From Dyella_B sp035690825 (GTDB taxonomy: Bacteria; Pseudomonadota; Gammaproteobacteria; Xanthomonadales; Rhodanobacteraceae): a stretch of DNA of 64,000 nucleotides. This document shows positions 35,436-43,568 of the stretch, one piece after another (position 1 is the first letter of the stretch; each line of letters starts with the position of its first letter). The stretch is from assembly GCF_051954575.1 (NCBI RefSeq), contig NZ_JBQCHP010000096.1:1-64000 (forward strand), in the 5' to 3' direction. Made by a program: the position numbers and the translations under genes. The notes beneath the pieces are model-generated. The model worked only from the letters and a program-made list of their open reading frames with translations, made no database searches and was not told the DNA's origin.

Positions 35436-37289
35436 TCAATGTTGCCCGTGAGGTATTACGCACGACACCAACGATTCGACCATGTCCTCGAGCGAGCTGC
35501 CCCCTGCTTGCAGGTGCAATTCAGGTTTGGTGGGTGCTTCGTAAGGAGAATCGATTCCCGTGAAATTACTGATTTCGCCGGCACGTGCTTTCCGGTACAG
35601 GCCCTTCGGATCCCGGCGTTCGCACTCATCCAATGGCGTATCCACGAATATCTCCACGAATTCGCCCTCCTCAAACAGGCTGCGCGCAAATTCACGCTCG
35701 CTTCGGAATGGCGAGATGATGCATACCAGGACGATCAACCCAGCATCGACCATCAGATGCGCCACTTCGGCCACACGTCGCACGTTTTCGACACGCGCCT
35801 CTGGTGTAAAGCCCAGATCGCGATTGAGACCATGCCGCAGATTATCGCCATCGAGCAGATAAGTGTGGTACCCCAGAGCACACAAACGGCGCTCAAGAAG
35901 ATTGGCGATCGTCGACTTGCCAGCACCGGACAGCCCGGTGAACCAAAGACACTTCGGCTGCTGACCTTTACCCTGCGCTCTCGCCTGCTTATCTACGTCC
36001 AGATGCTGCCAGTGCACATTGGTGGCGCGGCGTAGCGCGAAATCCAGCATGCCGCAGGCCACGGTTGCGTGGCTCTGCCGGTCGATCAGAATGAAACCGC
36101 CCAGCGTGTGGTTTTCGGCATAAGGCTCGAATGCAACGGGATGGTCGAGATCAATATTGCAATAGCCGACTTCGTTCAATTGCAGGCGATGGGCAGCAAG
36201 CTTGGCCTGCGTATTCACATCTACCTTGTGCTTAATTGAAGTGACACGGGCATTAACGGTTCTGGTGCCAATCTTCAACCAATAACCGCGATTAGGTAAT
36301 AGCGGAGCATCCCCCATCCACAACAAATGCGCTGCAAACTGATCGGACTCCCGCGCCGGCTGAGCCGCGTCAGCAATGACATCCCCTCGACTGACGTCGA
36401 TCTCACTATCGAGGGTGAGCGTGACGGCCTGCCCAACCCCGGCACCTTCGAGATCGCCGTCGGCCGTTACGATCCTGGCAATATGAGCGCGCTGCGCGCC
36501 CGGCTGCACGACGATCGGCGCACCCACCTTGACGTGGCCACTGCAAATCGTGCCGGCATAGCCGCGGAAACTTTGATCCGGACGATTGACCCACTGCACA
36601 GGCATCCGAAAGCCTGACGATTGGACTGGCTCGACGCGAATAGTTTCGAGTATGTCCAGCAAGGTTGGGCCTTCATACCAGGCCATGCGGCTGGAAGGCT
36701 TGCCGACATTGTCTCCTTCTAGCGCGCAGACCGGTAAGGCATGCACCGAGGCAAGGCCAAAGCCCGAGGACAGCTCAGCATAGGCACTTCGGATCTCTTC
36801 ATAAGTTTCTTGCTGGTAGTCGACCAGGTCCATCTTGTTGACCGCCAGGATGATCTTGCGAATTCCCAGCAATGCACAAATGTACGTGTGCCGCCTGGTC
36901 TGAGTCAGCAGGCCTTTTCGAGCGTCCACCAGCACAATGGCCACGTCGGCCTGCGACGCGCCCGTCGCCATGTTGCGCGTGTACTGCTCGTGGCCTGGGC
37001 AGTCGGCAACGATAAAACTGCGCCGCGAGCTATGAAAGTAGCGATAGGCAACGTCGATCGTAATACCCTGCTGCCGCTCAGCATCCAAACCGTCGGTGAG
37101 CAGCGAAAAATCCAGTACGTTGCCTTCAGGATGCAGACGACGGCTATCCCGCTTCAGCGCCTCGATCTGATCGTCCGGGAGCATCCCTGCATCGAAAAGC
37201 AGCCGACCCAACAGCGTACTTTTGCCGTCATCGACGCTGCCACAGGTAATGAAACGCAGCAGGCTGCGGGAGGTGGCTTCACGAGCCAT
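35436..37289 (-). CDS. cysNC: Sulfate adenylyltransferase subunit 1 / adenylylsulfate kinase fusion
   Basis: A 617-residue bifunctional enzyme. The N-terminal GTPase part (CysN) has GSVDDGKST, DCPGHEQY and NKMDLVDY and drives formation of adenosine phosphosulfate with CysD. The C-terminal kinase (CysC), from about residue 445, has GLSGAGKST and SPFRSEREFAR and phosphorylates APS to PAPS. The same architecture is found in rhizobial NodQ and Xanthomonas RaxQ. The ATG at 37289 overlaps the cysD stop and has a strong GGAGGGG upstream. No cysH/cysI reduction genes are nearby; instead a sulfotransferase gene lies 3-5 kb away, so PAPS here probably feeds sulfation. Confidence 0.95.
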   Translation of the reverse strand: MAREATSRSLLRFITCGSVDDGKSTLLGRLLFDAGMLPDDQIEALKRDSRRLHPEGNVLDFSLLTDGLDAERQQGITIDVAYRYFHSSRRSFIVADCPGHEQYTRNMATGASQADVAIVLVDARKGLLTQTRRHTYICALLGIRKIILAVNKMDLVDYQQETYEEIRSAYAELSSGFGLASVHALPVCALEGDNVGKPSSRMAWYEGPTLLDILETIRVEPVQSSGFRMPVQWVNRPDQSFRGYAGTICSGHVKVGAPIVVQPGAQRAHIARIVTADGDLEGAGVGQAVTLTLDSEIDVSRGDVIADAAQPARESDQFAAHLLWMGDAPLLPNRGYWLKIGTRTVNARVTSIKHKVDVNTQAKLAAHRLQLNEVGYCNIDLDHPVAFEPYAENHTLGGFILIDRQSHATVACGMLDFALRRATNVHWQHLDVDKQARAQGKGQQPKCLWFTGLSGAGKSTIANLLERRLCALGYHTYLLDGDNLRHGLNRDLGFTPEARVENVRRVAEVAHLMVDAGLIVLVCIISPFRSEREFARSLFEEGEFVEIFVDTPLDECERRDPKGLYRKARAGEISNFTGIDSPYEAPTKPELHLQAGGSSLEDMVESLVSCVIPHGQH

Positions 37290-38194
37290 CAAAAATACCC
37301 CTCCTGCTTCTTCCGCTCCATTGATGCCGATGAATCGCGATCGATAAGCCGTCCCTGACGCTCCGAGGAGCGTGATGCCGCCATCTCGGCGATGATCTCA
37401 TCCAACGTGCTCGCAGTGGATTCGATGGCGCCTGTCAACGGATAACAGCCAAGCGTGCGGAAACGCACCATGCGGTGCTCGATCTTTTCACCCTCCCGGA
37501 GGATAAAGCGGTCATCATCCACCATGATCCAGGCACCATCACGCCACACCACCGGACGCTCTTTCGCGAAATAGAGCGGCACCACTGGAATGCCTTCACG
37601 CCGGATGTAATGCCATACATCCATCTCCGTCCAATTGGACAAGGGAAAAACGCGCACGCTTTCTCCCTTGTGAATGTACGTGTTGTAGAGGTTCCACAGC
37701 TCAGGACGCTGTCGTTTAGGATCCCAGTGGTGCCGATCATTACGGAATGAAAAAATCCGCTCTTTGGCACGCGATTTCTCCTCGTCCCGTCGAGCGCCTC
37801 CGATCGCGGCATCGAACCCATGTTTATCCAACGCCTGTCTCAGTGCGGCTGTCTTCATCACGTCTGTATGCACTGCAGCCCCGTGGATCAAAGGCGAAAT
37901 TCCCTGACGGAGACCTTCCTCATTAATGTGTACAAGCAGTTGCACGTCACCGACAGCCGCGACCTGTTCACGAAAAGCAATCATCTCCCGGAACTTCCAA
38001 GTGGTATCGACGTGCAGCAGCGGAATAGGCGGGTAAGCCGGGTGAAACGCTTTGCGCAGCAAGTGCAATAGCACGGACGAATCCTTGCCGATCGAGTACA
38101 GCATCACGGGCAGCCGAAAATTCGCAGCCACCTCCCTTAAGATGTAAGTGCTTTCGGCTTCGAGTTGATCCAGATGTCCTGAAAGAAGGGTCAT
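37289..38194 (-). CDS. cysD: Sulfate adenylyltransferase subunit 2
   Basis: Catalytic ATP-sulfurylase subunit, 301 residues, equal in length to E. coli CysD. It has the PP-loop motif MLYSIGKDSSVLLHL, GGARRDEEKSRAKERIFSFR, and the C-terminal FRTLGCYPLTGAIES. The frame extends upstream to 38377, but that portion shows no CysD similarity; MTLLSGHLDQLE at 38194 matches the family start. It is the first gene of the leftward cysD-cysNC-aminotransferase operon. Confidence 0.95.
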   Translation of the reverse strand: MTLLSGHLDQLEAESTYILREVAANFRLPVMLYSIGKDSSVLLHLLRKAFHPAYPPIPLLHVDTTWKFREMIAFREQVAAVGDVQLLVHINEEGLRQGISPLIHGAAVHTDVMKTAALRQALDKHGFDAAIGGARRDEEKSRAKERIFSFRNDRHHWDPKRQRPELWNLYNTYIHKGESVRVFPLSNWTEMDVWHYIRREGIPVVPLYFAKERPVVWRDGAWIMVDDDRFILREGEKIEHRMVRFRTLGCYPLTGAIESTASTLDEIIAEMAASRSSERQGRLIDRDSSASMERKKQEGYF

Positions 38195-38548
38195 TAGCTT
38201 CGCTTGCCATAAAGAACTGTGGATTCTGCCATGGTCGCTGCAGATGAACAGCTTGGAACTATGTGGGATAGCCAGCCCGAGACTTTGTTCCGATCTGAGA
38301 GCGCCAAACCTACGCCAGCAGCTAGCGTGATCCAAAGCCGGGAACTCCTCACCACGCCCGCCGCAAGCAATGGACAAGCGCTGAATATTCTGTCCACCCC
38401 TCTCTCAAACAGTGGCCAGTACTGGAACATGGTCATGATGCAGCGGAGGCAGGAGGTGATCCGTACCTGGAGCTCAAACGTTTCACATTGGAAAAAAAAA
38501 GGGGGGGCGGAGCGGACAAGCACAAAACAATTACTTTAAAGCCTCAGG
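38195..38548. other. Gene-free spacer upstream of cysD
   Basis: About 350 bases with no gene I can support. Open frames exist on both strands (38219-38539 plus, 38194-38523 minus) without recognisable domains. A homopolymer run of nine A then seven G lies at 38492-38507. The last part, 38521-38570, resembles 40378-40427 (about 35 of 50 bases match without gaps), just upstream of the sulfotransferase gene. Confidence 0.5.
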
Positions 38549-38746
38549 TTGCTTACGGTAAACTTACAATTCATTCAGGAAAGCTTACCGCCCGGCCAGT
38601 GCCCAGGTCGTTGCGCTTCATGTCCAAGCGCCCCCTACGTCAGAGGCAAAACTGACACTTATGTGTCCTTAGTTCAAGAAGGGGTGGCTTGGTTTATGGA
38701 TAGACAGCCCAGCTCTGCCATTACCTTCTACATTGTCGCGATCTAA
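38549..38746 (+). pseudogene. Degraded C-terminal remnant of a sulfotransferase/Wzt-C-type gene
   Basis: The final residues, SLVQEGVAWFMDRQPSS and the hydrophobic end, align with the C terminus of the sulfotransferase fusion protein at 40468 (SLVQEGVVWFMERRAGSS). Upstream, a different frame at about 38607-38657 reads VALHVQAP and continues to KLTLM, matching ALHVKVP to LLLM in the intact gene. At least one one-base frameshift near 38662, and probably another near 38600, separates the pieces. Only the last 60 or so codons remain, so a second related gene once stood here. Confidence 0.75.
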
Positions 38747-38917
38747 AAAAACGCTTATCCGCCCCAATAAACGCAACCCTGGCGGTTAAATATCCTTGCT
38801 GTCTCAAAATGTTGACGAATTCTCCACGCCGAATTAATCAGGGTAGCGCTTTTTTCAAGTTTGCCATTTTTTGCGTTACTATCAGTTCGCCCATATTCCC
38901 GCGAGCTGATAACAGAT

Positions 38918-39616
38918 ATGGATTTTAAGTACACAGGTACCGACATCCTCAGCTCTACCGAAAGTACGTTGGCGAATTACAATACTTGGATAGCCCGGCA
39001 ATTCGCTGATATTTATCTTAATTTTGAATATAAAACTGTTCTCGATTACGGGGCCGGCATCGGCAGCATAGCCACACTTTTTCGCTGCAGAACTGGCGCA
39101 TCGCCTTTAACGCTTGAGATCGACGCACATCAACGAGCCATTCTAAAGCAGCGTGAATTTCAGTGTTTCTCCAACACCGACCAATTGCCCTTCAATATTG
39201 ACTTCATTTACACCTCAAATGTGCTGGAGCACATTTCTGATGATATTGCAGTACTGAGGAAACTTGAGGCACATCTTTCCCCAAAGGGAAGAATTGCCAT
39301 CTTCGTCCCGGCATTCAAGCTGATTTGGACAACCTTAGATGACAAAGTAGGCCATCAGCGTCGCTACACCAAACGAATGCTTCGCAGACATCTAGAAATG
39401 TCAGGCTATAAGATCGAACGCATGCGTTATTGCGACTCCGTGGGCTTTATGCTCGCAGTTCTCTTCAAATTGATCGGCAATAAGGATGGTGAACCAAGCG
39501 CTCGATCACTCATAATTTTTGATCGAATCCTGTGGCCCGTAAGCCGGTGCCTGGATATTTTTACTCACCCATTTTTTGGGAAAAATATTCTGGCAGTTGC
39601 TAAGAAAGATATGTAA
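38918..39616 (+). CDS. SAM-dependent methyltransferase
   Basis: A 232-residue class I methyltransferase with motif I TVLDYGAGIGSIATLF (about residues 42-57) and FIYTSNVLEHISDD as motif IV, like UbiE/type-11 enzymes. A C-terminal region has two hydrophobic stretches near FMLAVLFKLIG that may touch the membrane. The frame opens 19 codons earlier, but the ATG at 38918 (MDFKYTG) is the natural start. AT-rich and isolated between a pseudogene and an IS remnant. It may methylate a glycan or lipid; substrate unknown. Confidence 0.75.
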   Translation: MDFKYTGTDILSSTESTLANYNTWIARQFADIYLNFEYKTVLDYGAGIGSIATLFRCRTGASPLTLEIDAHQRAILKQREFQCFSNTDQLPFNIDFIYTSNVLEHISDDIAVLRKLEAHLSPKGRIAIFVPAFKLIWTTLDDKVGHQRRYTKRMLRRHLEMSGYKIERMRYCDSVGFMLAVLFKLIGNKDGEPSARSLIIFDRILWPVSRCLDIFTHPFFGKNILAVAKKDM

Positions 39617-39734
39617 TTCGCGTTAATATCCAACAGAAGCTTCGATATCGCAACGTCCTAGCGAAGCAGGACACCGAAAATTCCTCCAAAGCGCGCCGCC
39701 GCAATCAATCGAATTCAATTACGGCGCCCATCCA
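39617..39734. other. Short spacer before the IS remnant
   Basis: No gene is seen. Together with 40283-40440, this flanks the broken transposase and has no recognisable content; clear terminal inverted repeats or target duplications could not be identified by eye. Confidence 0.4.
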
Positions 39735-40215
39735 GGGTCTGTTTACCGAAGAGCAGATCATTGGCTTCCTGCGCGAAGCGGAACCCGCTGACCGTTCCCA
39801 CCGGTATCAACCAAGTCTGGTCGATGGACTTCATGCATGATCAACTGAACGACGGGCGCACGTTCCGGCTGTTCAATGTGTTGGATGACTTCAACCGTGA
39901 AGGCTTAGGCATCGAGGTAAACCTATCCTGCCGGCGGCCCGATTTGTTCGGTCGCTGGAGCAGATCATGCAATGGCGAGGGCAATCCCAGGTGATTCGTT
40001 GCGACAACGGCCCCGAATACATCAATGGTGCGCTGCAGACTTGGGCCAAACGGCAGATCCATATTGAGTACATCCAGCCTGGCCAACCCCAGCAAAACGC
40101 TTGCGTCGAACGCTACAACCCGAACGGTGCGTTACGACTGGCTGGCTCAGACACTCTTCGAATCCATCGAAGCGGTACAGGAGTTCGAAAAAGCGGAACT
40201 TTTGGGCAGATCCAA
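39735..40215 (+). pseudogene. IS3-family transposase remnant
   Basis: Three frames in turn give parts of an IS3-type (IS407-like) transposase. 39740-39781 reads FTEEQIIGFLREAE, the start of OrfA. It then jumps to the OrfB catalytic core with LTVPTGINQVWSMDFMHDQL and FRLFNVLDDFNREGLGIEV. A lost base near 39925 shifts the frame to VIRCDNGPEYINGALQTWA and IEYIQPGQPQQNA, and a further shift gives TVRYDWLAQTLFESIEAVQEF. The middle of OrfA and the start of OrfB are deleted. Not functional. Confidence 0.9.
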
Positions 40216-40467
40216 GGCCCACAAGGTCGCTAAAATTACGTTAACGAAGAGGGCATCGAGGTTTTGCCAATCTGCTTCGTAAGATCGGCTATGCAACTGG
40301 CTCGGCCTTCCATGGGTAGTATCGGGAGCGAACTTGATTGCGAGGCTCCGCCGGATGAGAACCGATGGGCAAACAGGCACAAAATAACTACATCTGAGCT
40401 GCATCTAGCTTACGGCAACCTTACATGATACTTAGAGGGCTTGTTCCCTCCATATCTGAACAGTCAA

Positions 40468-42129
40468 ATGCAGAAGCTTCTCCACTTTCACCTCCCCAAA
40501 ACAGGTGGTACGGCAATACGTCACCATTTGGTCAATCAACTTGGCGAAGACAAGGTCAGCAGAGCGCTGGCCGGGGTACGTTTAGCGGATGCGCTGATCG
40601 AATGGGATCAGATGACGGCCATCAGTGGCCACTTTTTCCTGCGACAAGGAGATAAGTTGCCGTCGAATCGATACAGTTTTACCGTTCTTCGCGATCCGGT
40701 GGACCGTTTCCTCTCGGAGTTCTACTTTTCAAAGGTCGATAACTCGAGCAGACCTCTCGATAGAAGAACGCACACACTGGACTTGGACGCATACCTCCAT
40801 AGTCTGTCTGACAAAGAATGTCAGGCATTTTCAACGCAATTGGAAATGCTCTATCCCCTTGGCACAGACTCCCAACTTGTGCTAACCCAGAACCAAAAAT
40901 TGCTGGCTGCATTAAATGTACTGAACCTCTTTAGCTCGATTGCCATCCAGGAAGAGCTGGAAGATTTCACATGCATGCTTGACACCATATTTCATTGGCC
41001 GAGCAAGCCGCCGCCTCGGGTGAACATTACTTCCTATCGTTTGAACGTGAACGAATTGAGCGCTCCGCAACGCGATCGTCTAAAGCTTTTGCTTGAACCC
41101 GAAATTGAACTCTATCAGCGCGCCAAAGACATATTTAAAAAGCAAAGAAGGCAACTGCTAACCCAAGCCAGATGTGACGCGGTGGTCGGCCCAGTATTCG
41201 AGACAACCGAACCAGCACTAAATGCAACCGCCAATCCTCCGAAAAATTTCGGAGATCTTCGCTGCTCGATCAAAACGGTCCGCATCTCCGGCGTAATTTC
41301 GGGCGACGAGCGCGTCATGATCGGGGAGGAACTCTCCATTTCGATCGAACTTGAAGCTGAGGTACCAATATCGTCCTTAAACATTGGGATCGCGATCAAG
41401 GATGACCGCGGCATCCTTATGTTCGGCACTAACTCCATGCTTCTTGGTGAGGTCTTTCACCTTTCTTCCGGCATATATGTCTCCACATACCGCATGCTCA
41501 ATCGCATGCCAATAGGTAGTTATCGTCTAGACGTTGCCCTAACGCCGACGGAGAGCCATTATGAAGGCTGCTATCACTGGATCGAGCAGATCGCTTCGTT
41601 CGATGTATACGATGTCGCTTTGACAACATTCGAAGGAAAGATCTTGATGGACGCGCAAGTCGATCTGACGCCGACATCACGTTTCGCCTCTTGCTCAAGC
41701 TCCACGTACATAACAGCAAACCGGACCATACGAGCAAAGGCTCGCGCAAACCCACCCTTGAAGGATTTCAAGGCAAAAATTGTCGCGATGTGCTCGCCAG
41801 AGACTCTCCAAAGCGGGAGTGAGGTTTTGCTTCCAGTCCAGATAAAAAACAAGGGCAACCAAACTTGGCCCGCATTTGGATTACAATCCGTCACACTTTC
41901 TTATCGCTGGTATACGAATCGAGGCACCATTTTGGTTGCAGATGGATTAAGAACACAGCTACCAAATGATGTGAAACCCAACGAAAGCATAACCATGGCG
42001 CTTCACGTCAAGGTTCCCGACGCAAAGGGAAGATTGCTTCTAATGGCTTCGTTAGTCCAAGAAGGCGTAGTCTGGTTCATGGAACGACGAGCCGGCTCAT
42101 CTCTCGTATTCAAGCTCAACGTTATTTAG
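40468..42129 (+). CDS. Sulfotransferase fused to a Wzt-type O-antigen-binding domain
   Basis: A 553-residue protein with three parts. Residues 1-230 look like a PAPS-dependent sulfotransferase: the 5'-phosphosulfate loop HLPKTGGTAIRHHL at 8-21 and the 3'-phosphate motif FTVLRDPVDRFLSEFY at 71-86. Residues about 265-395 resemble the C-terminal domain of Wzt exporters: MIGEELSISIELEAEV, LNIGIAIKDDRGILMFGTNS, and SYRLDVALTP. Residues 430-553 form another beta-sandwich-like domain ending SLVQEGVVWFMER. I infer that it sulfates O-antigen. The frame begins at a TTG at 40441; ATG at 40468 is preferred, though its ribosome-binding site is weak. Convergent with manB. Confidence 0.8.
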   Translation: MQKLLHFHLPKTGGTAIRHHLVNQLGEDKVSRALAGVRLADALIEWDQMTAISGHFFLRQGDKLPSNRYSFTVLRDPVDRFLSEFYFSKVDNSSRPLDRRTHTLDLDAYLHSLSDKECQAFSTQLEMLYPLGTDSQLVLTQNQKLLAALNVLNLFSSIAIQEELEDFTCMLDTIFHWPSKPPPRVNITSYRLNVNELSAPQRDRLKLLLEPEIELYQRAKDIFKKQRRQLLTQARCDAVVGPVFETTEPALNATANPPKNFGDLRCSIKTVRISGVISGDERVMIGEELSISIELEAEVPISSLNIGIAIKDDRGILMFGTNSMLLGEVFHLSSGIYVSTYRMLNRMPIGSYRLDVALTPTESHYEGCYHWIEQIASFDVYDVALTTFEGKILMDAQVDLTPTSRFASCSSSTYITANRTIRAKARANPPLKDFKAKIVAMCSPETLQSGSEVLLPVQIKNKGNQTWPAFGLQSVTLSYRWYTNRGTILVADGLRTQLPNDVKPNESITMALHVKVPDAKGRLLLMASLVQEGVVWFMERRAGSSLVFKLNVI

Positions 42130-42185
42130 CCTTGCGAAGCGCGTCGATCACCGCACCCATCTAGGACACGTCCAACTGCAAAAAC

Positions 42186-43541
42186 TCAGCCCTGCATCTG
42201 TCTGATCAGGTCAGAAAGAAGTTGCGTCTTTTTTTTCATCAGGGAAACATCTCCCTTACTTTCAACATTCAAACGCAAGAGCGGTTCCGTATTGGACGCA
42301 CGCAAATTGAAGCGCCACTTGCCAAAATCCGCGCTGATGCCATCCACGTTTTCAACGGCCGGCTCCTGATTGGCGAAATAAGCCATGATGTGATCCACGG
42401 TTTTGCAGACATCATTTACAGAAAAGTTGATCTCTCCGCTACATGGAAATGCCGTAACTTGCTTGCTCACCAATGATCCAAGAGATTGGCCACTCTTGCT
42501 AACACGTTCAGCTAAAAGCAACCACGGGATCATTCCTGAATCGCAATACGCAAAATCGCGAAAATAGTGGTGTGCGCTCATTTCTCCACCGTAGATCGCG
42601 TCATCTGCACGCATACGCTCCTTGATAAAGGCATGCCCTGTCTTGCTTTGTATAGGCACTCCACCAGCATCGCGCACCATATCGATTGTGTTCCAAGTAA
42701 GGCGGGGATCATGTATTACCGTCGCACCGGGATTTCTTGCCAGCAGCTGGGCTGCGAGCAAACCAACAATGTAATATCCTTCGATGAAATTACCTTCCCC
42801 ATCAAAAAAGAAACACCGGTCAAAATCACCATCCCAGGCAAGCCCAAAATCTGCGCAATGAATTCGAACTGCGTCTGCCGTGGCTGATCGATTTTCAGGC
42901 AATAGAGGATTAGGGATGCCATTGGGAAAGGTGCAGTCCGGATCATGGTTCACTCGGATGAATTCAAACGGTAAATGCCTGGAGAGCAAATCCAGCACAG
43001 GTCCAGCACAACCGTTGCCTGCATTGACAACGACCCTCAATGGCCGAAGAGCTGCAATATTGATATATCCAAGAAGATGACTAATGTAGGCCGCCTTGTC
43101 ATGATCACGAGTTACGCTGCCACAACGCTCTGCGTCCACGAAGCGGTTTTCTTCAACCAAACGTTCTATGTCACGCAACCCGGAGTCACCGCTGATCGGC
43201 CGGGCTCCGTGCCGCACTAGTTTCATACCGTTATAGTCCATAGGATTGTGGCTCGCGGTAACCATGATCCCGCCCGCCACCTCGCGATAAAACGTCTGAA
43301 AGTAGACCTCTTCGGTACCACATAAGCCGATATCGATGACATCGCAGCCAGCGCGATTCAAACCTTCAGACAAGGCAGCTGCCAATGCCGGGCTATCTTT
43401 ACGAATGTCGTAACCAACTACCACTACGCCTTCGCCCACCTCCTTGGCAAACGCTCGGCCAATCCTTTCTGCCAATTCCACATTGAGCTCATCGGGCATG
43501 CGCCCCCGAATGTCATAAGCTTTGAAACTCTTTAACGCCAC
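42186..43541 (-). CDS. manB: Phosphomannomutase/phosphoglucomutase
   Basis: A 451-residue alpha-D-phosphohexomutase converting mannose-6-phosphate to mannose-1-phosphate for GDP-mannose synthesis. The phosphorylated serine is S97 in TASHNP, the metal loop is WDGDFDRCFFFD, and the sugar-binding loop is YGGEMSAHHYFRDF. It is the last gene of the leftward O-antigen operon, 27 bases after rmd, and works with ManC at 58081. Confidence 0.93.
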   Translation of the reverse strand: MALKSFKAYDIRGRMPDELNVELAERIGRAFAKEVGEGVVVVGYDIRKDSPALAAALSEGLNRAGCDVIDIGLCGTEEVYFQTFYREVAGGIMVTASHNPMDYNGMKLVRHGARPISGDSGLRDIERLVEENRFVDAERCGSVTRDHDKAAYISHLLGYINIAALRPLRVVVNAGNGCAGPVLDLLSRHLPFEFIRVNHDPDCTFPNGIPNPLLPENRSATADAVRIHCADFGLAWDGDFDRCFFFDGEGNFIEGYYIVGLLAAQLLARNPGATVIHDPRLTWNTIDMVRDAGGVPIQSKTGHAFIKERMRADDAIYGGEMSAHHYFRDFAYCDSGMIPWLLLAERVSKSGQSLGSLVSKQVTAFPCSGEINFSVNDVCKTVDHIMAYFANQEPAVENVDGISADFGKWRFNLRASNTEPLLRLNVESKGDVSLMKKKTQLLSDLIRQMQG

Positions 43542-43568
43542 TTTGTATTCTCCTGGAGAGGGATGGCC

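Noticed and set aside
34206..38194. cysD-cysNC as an ordinary sulfur-assimilation operon
   Set aside because: Not fully excluded, but there is no cysH, cysI, cysJ or cysG nearby, the third gene is a sugar aminotransferase, and a sulfotransferase lies beside it.
38194..38523. Minus-strand frame running into cysD and plus-strand frame 38219-38539
   Set aside because: Neither has a recognisable domain or good start; cysD similarity begins only at 38194.
38549..38746. Intact 65-residue small protein
   Set aside because: Its C-terminal half matches the end of a much larger protein and the rest of the match is in another frame, so it is a remnant.
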